From the NCBI RefSeq assembly GCF_008327685.1, contig NZ_BDDE01000012.1, positions 496,001 to 560,000 on the forward strand: a stretch of DNA of 64,000 bases, in the 5' to 3' direction. Positions 8,479-16,116 of this stretch are shown piece by piece. A program made the position numbers and the translations under genes. This stretch comes from Actinomadura sp. K4S16. Lineage in GTDB: Bacteria; Actinomycetota; Actinomycetes; Streptosporangiales; Streptosporangiaceae. The notes under the pieces are model-generated. The model ran no database searches, was not told the DNA's origin, and saw only the letters and a program-made list of their open reading frames with translations. Position 1 is the stretch's first letter. Each line of letters opens with the position of its first letter.

Positions 8479-8849
8479 AACATGTGTCTACAGACGCAGA
8501 TGTCTATTTGATCTGACCCTCCGTACGTCCGACCGAGAAACCCGTGGTCAGGGGTGATGTGGTCGTGGAGGACGGCCGTCCGGGTTGTCGGGACGTCAGT
8601 GAAGAGGCGGCCGGGTCGGTGCCTTGGTTCAGGACGACAGTGCGGAGCATCCCGGAGACGGCGTCGGCGGCCTTGCCGGTGCCCTGGTCAGGGCGCAGAT
8701 GCTCGTTGGCCCCCACCTCGTACGGGCCGCAGGGCCCTCGGCCTCGCGGGTCAGATGCCCGCTTCGTCGGTCTCCGCCTATCCGGGTGGCGACAGTATTG
8801 AGCCCCTCGACGGGACTCGATTCGATTATTTGTTCGATACACTATCCGT
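8479..8849. other. Divergent intergenic region between STAND NTPase and HNH gene
   Basis: No convincing gene is seen on either strand. The region holds a 12-bp perfect palindrome GGACGGCCGTCC (8570-8581), a direct repeat of TAGACA near 8488-8510 read on the minus strand close to the NTPase start, and at its right end the AT-rich promoter and LexA-type box of the HNH gene. Confidence 0.5.
8822..8837 (+). promoter_or_regulatory. Probable LexA/SOS box with leaderless promoter
   Basis: TCGATTATTTGTTCGA matches the actinobacterial SOS consensus TCGAAC-N4-GTTCGA at 10 of 12 fixed positions, with a perfect right half. A TACACT -10-like hexamer at 8838-8843 would place transcription start at or next to the ATG at 8850, so the mRNA is probably leaderless. 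Several 13E12-family genes in M. tuberculosis are LexA-controlled. Confidence 0.6.
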
Positions 8850-10301
8850 ATGTGTTCGGTCACGGATATGGATCTCGGTGCGGCGTCCACCCAGGAACTG
8901 GTGAACGCCGCCGCCGCGATCGCCGCCGAACTCGCTGCCCGTCCCGCGCCCGAGTCGGCTGCGGTGTGCATGGAGCTCGCCGAGACGTTAGCGGCGGCGT
9001 CGGACGCCCATGAGGCCGCGTTGGCCGGGTTCGTCGCCCGCGTGGACGCGGCAGGTGAGACGCGCCGCTGGGGGTTGCCCTCCACGCAGGCGTGGCTGCG
9101 GTCCCGGCTGGGCATGCGCGATGCCCGCACCAAGGAGCGCGTCACCCTGGCCCGGCAGCTCCATCGGCTCCCTGTGGTCACCGAGCTCCTGGCCAGAGGT
9201 GAGTTGTCCTGCGGCTACGCCTCCACGGTCGCCGACGCCGTGGCCCGCCTCGACGATGACGACTGCGCCAAGGCCGAAACCCTGCTGCTGGACATGATCG
9301 GCCAGGGCTTCTCACCCGGGAAGGTCGCCGCGTTCGGCCGCCGCATCCGCGAGGTCATCGCCGAACGCGACGGCTGCGAGGAGCCACCCGAGGAGGTGCA
9401 GCGCGGGTACGAGCGGTCCTGGATCGACTCCACCCGCTCGCTGGACGGCGGCCGCTACATCAAGGGCTGGCTGAACGCCGAGGACGCCGCCGTCTGGGAC
9501 GGCACCCTGGGCCCGCTGGCCAAGCCGGCCGGGCCCGACGACCACCGCGACCTGCCCGAGCGCACCGCTGCGGCCCTGTCGAGTGTGCTGGCCGGTGGGC
9601 ACAAGGCCACCAAGGTCACCGTCATCTGCGACCTGGACACCCTCACCGGCGGCCACGCACCCGCCCGCCTCACCGACGGCACACCGATCCCCGCGCCCCA
9701 GGCCCGCCGCATCGCCCTGGCCGCCGGAGTCTCACCCCTGCTGCTCGCAGGAGGCAACACGCCCCTCTACCTAGGGCACAAAGTCCGCTTCGCCACCGCC
9801 GCCCAACGCCAAGTCCTGGAGACGCTGTACTCGACCTGCGCGGTGCAGGGCTGCGAGGTGCCCGGGACGCTGTGCGAGGTCGACCACGTCAACGGATGGG
9901 CCCTGGGCAAAAGCCCCACCGACATCGACAAACTCGCCCTGTGCTGCGGATGGCACAACCGCTACAAACACACCCACCCCCAACACATCCACACCACCCA
10001 CGACCCCACCACCGGCCGCTACACCTACCGACTCCACCCACCCGGCACACCAACAACCCACCCACCCACCACCAACCCACGAACAGCCGAGCCGCAACGA
10101 GTCGAGCCGCAACGAGTCGAGCCGCAACGAGTCGAGCCGCAACGAGTCGAGCCGCAACGAGTCGAGCCGCAACGAGTCGAGCCGCGGACCGTCGACCTGG
10201 GGAGCGCGGACCTGGGGAGCGCGGAGATGGGGAGCGCGGAGATGGGAACCGTCGGCCCGCGACCAACCGGGGCACCTGCCACCTTCGGTCGGGCCGCCTA
10301 A
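8850..10301 (+). CDS. DUF222 / HNH endonuclease (13E12 family) with C-terminal repeats
   Basis: 483 residues: N-terminal helical DUF222 domain (about 10-260), then an HNH-type zinc-finger nuclease (about 325-375) with CAVQGCEVPGTLCEVDHVNGW and CCGWHNRYKH. The third catalytic position differs from classic HH pairs but is seen in 13E12 proteins. The last 70 residues are low-complexity: six EPQRV units and four DLGSA/EMGSA units. No ribosome-binding site precedes ATG 8850, which agrees with leaderless translation from the promoter directly upstream; an internal ATG at 8868 is an alternative. 13E12 genes are repeated in actinomycete genomes and one serves as a prophage attachment site in M. tuberculosis. 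Likely a DNA-damage-induced nuclease; the exact role is unknown. Confidence 0.85.
   Translation: MCSVTDMDLGAASTQELVNAAAAIAAELAARPAPESAAVCMELAETLAAASDAHEAALAGFVARVDAAGETRRWGLPSTQAWLRSRLGMRDARTKERVTLARQLHRLPVVTELLARGELSCGYASTVADAVARLDDDDCAKAETLLLDMIGQGFSPGKVAAFGRRIREVIAERDGCEEPPEEVQRGYERSWIDSTRSLDGGRYIKGWLNAEDAAVWDGTLGPLAKPAGPDDHRDLPERTAAALSSVLAGGHKATKVTVICDLDTLTGGHAPARLTDGTPIPAPQARRIALAAGVSPLLLAGGNTPLYLGHKVRFATAAQRQVLETLYSTCAVQGCEVPGTLCEVDHVNGWALGKSPTDIDKLALCCGWHNRYKHTHPQHIHTTHDPTTGRYTYRLHPPGTPTTHPPTTNPRTAEPQRVEPQRVEPQRVEPQRVEPQRVEPQRVEPRTVDLGSADLGSAEMGSAEMGTVGPRPTGAPATFGRAA
10089..10193 (+). repeat. 15-bp tandem repeat, six identical units plus one degenerate
   Basis: The unit GAGCCGCAACGAGTC occurs six times without change (10089-10178) and once degenerate (to 10193). 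It encodes EPQRV repeats in the HNH protein tail. Perfect identity points to recent slippage expansion. Confidence 0.95.
10194..10253 (+). repeat. Second 15-bp tandem repeat (DLGSA/EMGSA)
   Basis: Four units based on GACCTGGGGAGCGCG encode DLGSA, DLGSA, EMGSA and a degenerate EMGTV. It abuts the EPQRV array, so two unrelated 15-bp arrays lie side by side. Confidence 0.85.
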
Positions 10302-10485
10302 CGTGGGAAACTATTTCGGTAGAGGCCTGAGGGCGCGCCGATCCTGGTCCGGTCGGTTCGATTTCCCGGGGATCGGAGAAGGTGCCGGCAGGGCGGTTGA
10401 TTTCTCACGGCCGGCTTCCTGCGCTCAGCGGCTCCACGTTGTGCTGTGTGTCGTTCGCTGCGCCCGGGGGCGAGGTCCGTTGCGG

Positions 10486-10749
10486 CTACCGGGCCGCCGG
10501 CGGTGAGGGGCCTCTGCGGCCCCAGGCGGGCATGCTGTTCGCCGACAGGACGAGGCCGGAGAGCGTCGCGGTCGGTGAGTCGTGCATCTTGCGGTCCCGC
10601 CTGGTCCGCTCTTCGGTGGCCATCGCCTGCACCTGCGTCCGCCAGCGCGCCTCCTCGGCGGCGGCGTGCTCCTCGGACGGGCGGCGCAGCACGATATCGA
10701 CGAGCGCGGTCACCCTGTGAAAGACGGGCCGCACCACGAGCAGCGACAT
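10486..10749 (-). CDS. Small hypothetical protein
   Basis: 87 residues starting MSLLVVRPVF, with a hydrophobic N-terminal stretch, then a Glu/Arg-rich helix (EEHAAAEEARWRTQVQAM) and a Pro-rich tail. I do not recognise it. Support for coding is the strong G/C preference at third codon positions along the whole frame. No clear ribosome-binding site precedes the ATG, and the same frame runs open upstream to about 11037 through Pro/Ala-rich low complexity, so the true protein could be up to 183 residues. Confidence 0.4.
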   Translation of the reverse strand: MSLLVVRPVFHRVTALVDIVLRRPSEEHAAAEEARWRTQVQAMATEERTRRDRKMHDSPTATLSGLVLSANSMPAWGRRGPSPPAAR

Positions 10750-11222
10750 GGCGGCGCCGCCGTACTCGCAGGTCGCTTGGCGCTGCGGTCGGCGGCGCGG
10801 CTGCCAGCGCGGTGCGGCTGCTGGCGATGCGGCTGCCAGTGCGGGGGCCGCTGGCGGTGCGGGTGCCGGTGCTGGGGGTGGAGCGGGCACTGGCGCTGTG
10901 GGTGCGGTGCCGGTGGACGTTGTTGCTTGTGGCGGTACCTCTGGCGTGCGGGGGAGCGGTGCGCTGTGGGTGGCGTGGTGTTGCCGGCGTGGTTGTCGGC
11001 GCGCGACTGCATCGCAGGAATGGGCGTGCTCTGCCACTGGGTGTGCAAGCTCTTATGGTCCGCGTCTTCCTGTGTAAAGGTAAAGCGCTCGGGAGAGGGC
11101 CCGGACCAGGGGTCAGGTTCCGGGCCCTCCCCATGCTTCGCGTCTCAAAGCGGGTTGAGCTTGATGGATCACCTGCCTTTCCTGTGACGAGTACCGCCAG
11201 GCGATGACGGGGAGGAACTCGC
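10750..11222. other. Low-complexity intergenic stretch
   Basis: Gly/Ala/Pro-coding low-complexity DNA (10780-10960) that may be the N-terminal extension of the small minus-strand gene, then a G/C hairpin. No other gene is supported. Confidence 0.4.
11095..11129. terminator. 11-bp hairpin downstream of the minus-strand small gene
   Basis: GAGGGCCCGGA pairs with TCCGGGCCCTC around a 13-base loop. It lies about 95 bp past the stop of the minus-strand gene ending at 11223 and is the best terminator candidate there. Confidence 0.55.
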
Positions 11223-11522
11223 CTACTCCGTATCCCTGGATGGTCTGGCTTGGACGAGGTAGTCCCTGTACTTCTCGTCCTCACGTTCCATGAGCATCTT
11301 CAGCCGCTCTAATGAGTCGGCTACCAGGCACGATTGAAGGCCGAACTCGACCTCGGCCTGCCCCAGCGGCCTTCGGGTGAAGACGGTCGGCTTTCCGGTT
11401 CGCTCGGAGAGGTAGGGGCAGGCCCATCGCCCTTCGGGCCGCGGAGGGCACGGGAGCGGGTCCTCATGGCTGATGTGCGGGATGTCTGAACTGCGACTAT
11501 TCGGGGAAATGTGCGGGGGCAT
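11223..11522 (-). CDS. Hypothetical protein divergent from XRE regulator
   Basis: 99 residues from ATG 11522, with GGAAG four bases upstream. The N-terminal third is Pro-rich (MPPHISPNS, LPCPPRPEGRW); the C-terminal half is a likely amphipathic helix ending in REDEKYRDYLVQARPSRDTE. Two Cys (CPPRP, WACPYL) lie close together. I do not recognise the family. It is divergently placed to the XRE/DUF397 pair across a 138-bp gap holding a perfect operator, so co-regulation is likely. Codon third positions are less GC-rich than in neighbours, as is common for accessory genes. Confidence 0.5.
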   Translation of the reverse strand: MPPHISPNSRSSDIPHISHEDPLPCPPRPEGRWACPYLSERTGKPTVFTRRPLGQAEVEFGLQSCLVADSLERLKMLMEREDEKYRDYLVQARPSRDTE

Positions 11523-11621
11523 CGCGCTTCCAATTTCTTTGCGTCTCCACCTCTTTCGATGCACATCCTCAAGCATCGAGTTACGCTCGGATATGGAACC
11601 GCGCCTACAGATCCCCCCGTG

Positions 11622-11643
11622 CACCTACAAAGTGGTGTAGGTG
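11622..11643. promoter_or_regulatory. Perfect inverted repeat CACCTACA-N6-TGTAGGTG
   Basis: Two perfect 8-bp arms separated by AAGTGG lie 17 bp before the XRE gene start and just before its ribosome-binding site. A further CCTACA copy at 11604-11609 repeats the left half. Position and symmetry suggest the autoregulatory site of the XRE protein. Confidence 0.6.
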
Positions 11644-11660
11644 GCCAGAGAGGTTCGCGT

Positions 11661-12464
11661 ATGTCCGATATCGACCCCATGGTCTCCGCCCTCGACTTCT
11701 ACCTCTTCCACATGAAGCGGCTGAGGGAAGGAGCGGGTCTCTCGCAAGAGGCTCTCGGTACGAAGGTCGGGTACACCGGCAAGTTCGTCGGACTCGTGGA
11801 GACCAAGAAGCGCCGTCCCAACACCAGGCTCTCGGTCGCCATGGACGCGCTGTTCGAGATCCCGAAGTTCTTCGAGGCGATGCTTCCGCGCATCGCCGAG
11901 GAGGCCGGCCTCCCGCCCGGCTTCTGGGAGTACGTCGAAGAGGAGGCCCGAGCATCCCGGATCCGGATGTACAACCAGAACTACATCCCCGGGCTGCTCC
12001 AAACCGAGGACTACGCCAGAGCAGTGGTGAAGGCTGGGAGGCGGCCCGACAAGGTGGAGGAGTTGGTTGCCACTCGAATGGGCCGACAGGAGATCCTCCT
12101 ACAAGAGCTTCCGCCGAATGTCGTCGTGCTCTTAGAAGAAGGAGTTCTTCGGAAGGTGGCGGGGAACCTGGAAACCACCAGGCAGCAACTCTCTCGACTG
12201 CTCAAGCTGATCCAAGAGCCGAACATCTCGATCTACGTCATCCCGACCAACGCGCAAGTCTTTCCGGAGAGCAGTTTCACTGTGCTGTCCTTCGACAAAG
12301 AGCCCGACCTCGGCTACGAGGAATCCGTGGGAGGCCGAGGCCGCCTTCTGGAGGCGGGCCCACAAGTGACCGAGCTAGGGGTAGGGTTCGAAACGATCAG
12401 GGAATCCGCCCTGACGGCAGTGGACTCCGAGGCTCTGATCCGATCGTTGGTGGAGGGTGCATGA
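11661..12464 (+). CDS. XRE-family regulator with DUF5753 domain (WhiJ-like)
   Basis: 267 residues. An N-terminal helix-turn-helix (about 10-65; REGAGLSQEALGTKVGYTG and FVGLVETKKRRPN) is followed by the DUF5753 ligand/effector region with MYNQNYIPGLLQTEDYARAVV and PNISIYVIPTNAQ. This is the actinomycete-specific WhiJ-like architecture linked to development and secondary metabolism. ATG 11661 has GAGAGG seven bases upstream; the frame is open further up but through the operator. The stop overlaps the start of the DUF397 gene by four bases (ATGA). Such pairs work as regulator and small binding partner in Streptomyces. Confidence 0.9.
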   Translation: MSDIDPMVSALDFYLFHMKRLREGAGLSQEALGTKVGYTGKFVGLVETKKRRPNTRLSVAMDALFEIPKFFEAMLPRIAEEAGLPPGFWEYVEEEARASRIRMYNQNYIPGLLQTEDYARAVVKAGRRPDKVEELVATRMGRQEILLQELPPNVVVLLEEGVLRKVAGNLETTRQQLSRLLKLIQEPNISIYVIPTNAQVFPESSFTVLSFDKEPDLGYEESVGGRGRLLEAGPQVTELGVGFETIRESALTAVDSEALIRSLVEGA

Positions 12465-12655
12465 GCAAACAGGCCACGTGGCGTAAGAGCAGTTACAGCG
12501 GCGGTGAGGGCGGCCAGTGCGTCGAGCTGGCCTCTCTGGACGGCTCCGTCGGCATTCGGGACAGCAGGGACCCCTCCGGGCCCGCCTTGCGGGTGGGCCG
12601 TGACGCTCTCGGTGGGCTCGTCGGGCGGATCAAGGCGGGCGAGTTCGACCTTTAA
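12461..12655 (+). CDS. DUF397 small protein, partner of XRE regulator
   Basis: 64 residues, normal size for DUF397. It has the family features WRKSSYSGGEGGQCVELA at the N terminus, VGIRDSRDP in the middle and a C-terminal hydrophobic LGGLVGRIKAGEF. It overlaps the XRE stop by ATGA, so both are made from one transcript. DUF397 products are thought to bind and modulate their cognate XRE/DUF5753 regulator; this is known for the family, not shown here. Confidence 0.92.
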   Translation: MSKQATWRKSSYSGGEGGQCVELASLDGSVGIRDSRDPSGPALRVGRDALGGLVGRIKAGEFDL

Positions 12656-12933
12656 GGCCCGGCGTGCATTGTAGGTAGGCGCGAGCCGTCTCGCTTCAGG
12701 GGCACCGTGTTCGCGGTCGATGCAAGATTGCTCCGGCGTGGCGGGGCCGCCGCGCCGGAGCGTCGGTTGCTCGTGCGGAGGGACGCATCAGTCCATGTCG
12801 CCCGTGAGATCCTTCGCCGTGTCGGCTTGGTCGCCGTGGATCGAGATCCGGGATCGGAACGGCCGGCCAGGGTAACCACGGGAAACCAGGGCCTCCCCGT
12901 GTGATGGCGGTACCGAAGTGGTAAAGACCGCTC

Positions 12934-13653
12934 ATGGGCCTTTTCCCCGATTCGAATCCGTCGAACGAAGATCAGTCGGACGGTGCCGGCGAGTCGCGCG
13001 GTCAAGGGCCGCGGCGCGGGCTCAGCGAGGCCATGCTCATAGCGATCATGTCCGCCGTGGTTTCGATCGGGTCTCTCGCCGTCACCACCTACGTCACGCT
13101 CACGCAGAACGACCGGCAGAATCGCAGTCAGCTCTCCAGCGAGGAGAGAAAGCGGATCGACGAGACGTCTCGGGAGTTCTCAGGTGCGGCCATCAAATAC
13201 CATGCCAAGGTCGTGGGCCTGATCAAGAAGAAAAGCATGAAGACCGTCATCTCTCACGGGGGCGACTACGGTGATCCGCGCGGGACGCATGGCCTTTCGG
13301 ATGAAATGACAAGGAAGTACGAAGACCTCCTGAGACTCCTCGAAGAAACGTCCCGTCGGCAGGCTGGCAGGTCAGCGCTCGTTTATGGAGATCTTCCAGA
13401 GTACGCCGCGTTCTACGCCGCGGCGGCGAAGGTCAGGACGCTCAACGACGCCCCCCTGCAGATAGCGGCGAACGAGGTGGTCAATTCCGTGGAGCCGCTG
13501 GAGGTGTGGACGCCCACCAAAGTGCGCCGTAAGGACGCCCAGTGGGACTATGCCACTCTTGCCTTCGCTCCGGACGACCAGAGCATGCGGGAGTTCGAAG
13601 TCGCGATGAACGCCTTCTCCATCGCGACCCGCAACGCGACGTCCGTGAAGTAG
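12934..13653 (+). CDS. Hypothetical membrane-anchored protein
   Basis: 239 residues. A hydrophilic N terminus (about 1-30) precedes one membrane helix (MLIAIMSAVVSIGSLAVTTYV, about 34-54); the remainder is a charged, mainly helical domain with ERKRIDETSREFSGAAIKYH and a C-terminal mixed region ending NAFSIATRNATSVK. I recognise no enzyme motif. The ATG sits in a region without a strong ribosome-binding site. It follows the XRE/DUF397 pair after 278 bp without genes and faces a convergent esterase across a strong hairpin. Base composition is lower in GC than the surroundings, which fits accessory DNA. Confidence 0.6.
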   Translation: MGLFPDSNPSNEDQSDGAGESRGQGPRRGLSEAMLIAIMSAVVSIGSLAVTTYVTLTQNDRQNRSQLSSEERKRIDETSREFSGAAIKYHAKVVGLIKKKSMKTVISHGGDYGDPRGTHGLSDEMTRKYEDLLRLLEETSRRQAGRSALVYGDLPEYAAFYAAAAKVRTLNDAPLQIAANEVVNSVEPLEVWTPTKVRRKDAQWDYATLAFAPDDQSMREFEVAMNAFSIATRNATSVK

Positions 13654-13753
13654 ACGCGGCGGGCCGAGCGCTGGACCGGGGTGGGCGGTCACGTTCCGGT
13701 GGGGCGGGGGTTCGGTGCCGCCCGGGGCCTCGGGTGCGGTGGGAGACCGTCGT

Positions 13754-13787
13754 GGACGGGTCCGGGCCGTCCGGCTCGGACCCGTCC
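13754..13787. terminator. Bidirectional hairpin between convergent genes
   Basis: GGACGGGTCCG (13754-13764) and CGGACCCGTCC (13777-13787) form a perfect 11-bp stem with a 12-base loop, placed between the stops of the hypothetical membrane protein and the secreted esterase. Confidence 0.75.
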
Positions 13788-13802
13788 GGTGAGGGCGTTC
13801 GG

Positions 13803-15245
13803 TCAGCATTCTCCGTCGGCGAGGACCCAGTAGTCGGGACCGGTCTCGCGAAGCGAGTGGTAGGTGAGGACGTTCCAGAGGCCCATGGCCTGGCCCGATC
13901 CCCGGGCGTAGGTCAGTCCGACCTGGACGTAGGCGCGGCCGGCGACGGTGTGCGCGTAGTTGCTCGCCCGCACGCACTGGCCGGACGAGCCTCCGGTCGT
14001 GGTCGCGGAGACGGTGGCCGACCGTCCGCCCTCGGCGCCGCCGGAGTCCACGGCGGCCACCGCGTACGAGTAGCCCGTCCCTGCGGTCAGGCCGGTGTCG
14101 GTGTGGGTCGTTCCGGTCACCGGCGACGCGGTCACCTTGGTGCCGTCACGGTAGACGTTGTATCCAGACGCGCCGCTGACGGCGTTCCACGAGAGGGAGA
14201 CGGTCGTGTCGGTGGTGCCGCTCACGGTGAGCCCGGTCGGTGCGGGCAGGCCGGTGGGAGGTTCCTGGCCGCCGTCCAGGCCCCAGGTCTCGGCGATGCG
14301 GTAGGTGGAGCAGATCGTGTCCAGGTAGTACTGCCCGGTCGTGCCGCACTGGTCGGCCCCCGAGCCCGGGTCCACGGGCAGGCCGTGCGCCATCCCGCTG
14401 ATCGTGTACAGCCGGACGGCCGGCTTGCCGGTGGAGTCGTCGTACTCCTTCAGGGTGGTGCCGCCCGGCAGGCTCGACGTCCGGCTCGCGGTCTGGGAGA
14501 CGCCCCACACGTTGGTCCACTGGTCGCGGAGCTGGTCCGCGTTGAAGGGGTACACGGTCGTGTCGCCCGTGCCCTGCCAGATCGACACGCGGGGGTAGGG
14601 GCCGGAGTAGCCGGGGTAGGCGGCGCGGACCTTGTCCCCCCACTGCTGCGGGCTGTAGCCCTTCTGGGAGGTGAGGCACAGGGTGCCGCTCGTCAGGTCG
14701 GTGCCGCAGCCGTAGGCGATCCCGCTCATCACCGCGCCCCCGGCGAAGGTGTCCGGGTAGGCGGCGAGCATGACGGCGGTCATCGCGCCCCCGGCGGACA
14801 GGCCGGTCACGTAGACCCGGCTCGGGGCGCTGCCGTACTGGGCGACGGCGTAGTCGACCATCTGCTTGATCGACAGCGCTTCGCCCTGCCCCCGCGCGGT
14901 GTCACCGGTCTGGAACCAGTTGAAACAGGAGTTGTAGTTGTTGGCGCTCTTCTGCTCGGGCAGCACGAGTGCGAATTTCCACAGGTCGGCGTACTTGGAC
15001 CAGCCGGAATGGTCGAAGTAGTCGCGGGCATTCTGGGTGCAGCCGTGCATCGCCACCACGAGCGGCGCCCCGGACGGCAGGCCGTCCGGACGGTAGGCGT
15101 ACATGGACAGGTTGCCGGGGTTGGAGCCGAATCCGGTGACCTGCGTGAGACTTGCGGCGCGAGCGGGGCTCGGGAACGCCACCACCAGAGCGCTGAGCAG
15201 GGCGAGCAGGGTGATGGCCGACCAGGGGAGCAGGGGTCTTCTCAT
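13803..15245 (-). CDS. Secreted PHB-depolymerase-family esterase with fibronectin III domain
   Basis: 480 residues from ATG 15245, with GGAGG nine bases upstream. A Sec signal peptide (about 1-30, ending PSPARA) leads into an alpha/beta hydrolase of the PHB depolymerase/CE1 type: oxyanion region AMHGCTQ, nucleophile GLSAGG (Ser150), Asp in GTGDTTV (about 228) and His in GMAHG (about 287). A fibronectin type III module (about 330-415) and a C-terminal domain with CVRASNYAHTVAG and a final WVLADGEC follow; the tail resembles a carbohydrate or polymer binding module. The expected substrate is an extracellular polyester or an esterified polysaccharide. Monocistronic, flanked by a hairpin and a divergent PNPOx gene. 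Confidence 0.85.
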   Translation of the reverse strand: MRRPLLPWSAITLLALLSALVVAFPSPARAASLTQVTGFGSNPGNLSMYAYRPDGLPSGAPLVVAMHGCTQNARDYFDHSGWSKYADLWKFALVLPEQKSANNYNSCFNWFQTGDTARGQGEALSIKQMVDYAVAQYGSAPSRVYVTGLSAGGAMTAVMLAAYPDTFAGGAVMSGIAYGCGTDLTSGTLCLTSQKGYSPQQWGDKVRAAYPGYSGPYPRVSIWQGTGDTTVYPFNADQLRDQWTNVWGVSQTASRTSSLPGGTTLKEYDDSTGKPAVRLYTISGMAHGLPVDPGSGADQCGTTGQYYLDTICSTYRIAETWGLDGGQEPPTGLPAPTGLTVSGTTDTTVSLSWNAVSGASGYNVYRDGTKVTASPVTGTTHTDTGLTAGTGYSYAVAAVDSGGAEGGRSATVSATTTGGSSGQCVRASNYAHTVAGRAYVQVGLTYARGSGQAMGLWNVLTYHSLRETGPDYWVLADGEC

Positions 15246-15591
15246 GGGCGCGACCTCCAGGGGGTGGGAGTGACGCCGGTCACATGCCGACGTTCCGGAA
15301 CATAAACGCGGCACCGATGACGGGAAATGGAAGTCCTCCACACAACCCGGCCCCCACCGAGTGTGTGCACCTCCCGTACCGGCCCTGCCGACCCCGACCG
15401 AAGTCCAGGTTCTCGGCCGGCTCCAGGGCAGGACTGGGGAAGTCCCCAGTGACCGCCGGCCCGTCGGGTCAGGTTCCCCTCGATCGTGGAGCCGCGCGAA
15501 ACATGACGTGGGCTGTCAGGATTTCGGGGAAGCATGGGGGCACCGGTCGGCGCGGGAGGACGTGGGCCGGGCCTATCGACAAGGACCTGCC
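15246..15591. other. Divergent intergenic region between esterase and PNPOx genes
   Basis: No gene is seen. Near the esterase start lie GTGAC-N4-GTCAC (15270-15283) and the palindrome GTTCCGGAAC (15292-15301), both possible regulator sites. The rest looks like ordinary leader sequence for the PNPOx-like gene. Confidence 0.4.
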
Positions 15592-16116
15592 ATGCGTGAA
15601 ACCCAAGAAGAACTCACAGAGCTCCAGGCCCTTCTGGACGACTCCCTCTCCCGCTCCACCTCGCATCTGCGGTCGATCATCAATGAGGAGAGGTCGCTGA
15701 CCGCGGAGCAGCTCTGCCAGGTCCTCACCGGCATGTGCACCCTCGCGCTGTCCACGGTGACCGCCAAGGGAGAGCCGCGGATCAGTGGCGTGGACGGGCA
15801 CTTCCTGCACGGGAAGTGGCACTTCGGCACGGCGCGCGACGCGGCCAAGGCCCGCCATATGGCCGCCCGCCCTGCCGTCAGCGCGGCGCACATGCGCGGG
15901 GAGGACCTGGGCGTGTTCACCCACGGAACGGTGGAGATCCTCAACCCTCCCGGCGGCGAGCCCGCCGCGGACTGGCCGGACCTGCTCGCCTACTTCAAGG
16001 GCTTCTACGGTGAGGACGCCTTCGACTGGGACAACGACATCGTCTACTACCGGCTGCGTCCGCACTGGATGGCCGTCTACGCGCCCGACTTCGCCAAGCT
16101 CACGAAGACGTCGTGA
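15592..16116 (+). CDS. Pyridoxamine 5'-phosphate oxidase-like FMN/F420-binding protein
   Basis: 174 residues of the split-barrel flavin-binding superfamily. An N-terminal helical extension (1-45) precedes the barrel: TLALSTVTAKGEPRISGVDG, then WHFGTARDAAKARHMAARPAVSAAHM, typical of the strand-helix pair that holds FMN or F420. Length is within the usual range. ATG 15592 has GGA in front at weak spacing; an upstream open frame exists but without a better start. Likely a cytosolic flavin- or F420-dependent reductase of unknown substrate. Its 3' end overlaps the convergent erythromycin-esterase-like gene by 17 bases. Confidence 0.78.
   Translation: MRETQEELTELQALLDDSLSRSTSHLRSIINEERSLTAEQLCQVLTGMCTLALSTVTAKGEPRISGVDGHFLHGKWHFGTARDAAKARHMAARPAVSAAHMRGEDLGVFTHGTVEILNPPGGEPAADWPDLLAYFKGFYGEDAFDWDNDIVYYRLRPHWMAVYAPDFAKLTKTS

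Noticed and set aside
8544..8801. Short plus-strand frames in the NTPase/HNH gap
   Set aside because: No start signal, no codon bias and no recognisable protein.
10089..10193. Possible CRISPR-like direct repeats
   Set aside because: Units are contiguous without spacers and encode a peptide repeat.
12901..12970. tRNA-like pieces (a D-arm-like AAGTGGTAAAGA and GATTCGAATCC)
   Set aside because: No acceptor stem can be formed and the T-arm pairing fails at positions 53/61; the bases are the start of a coding frame.
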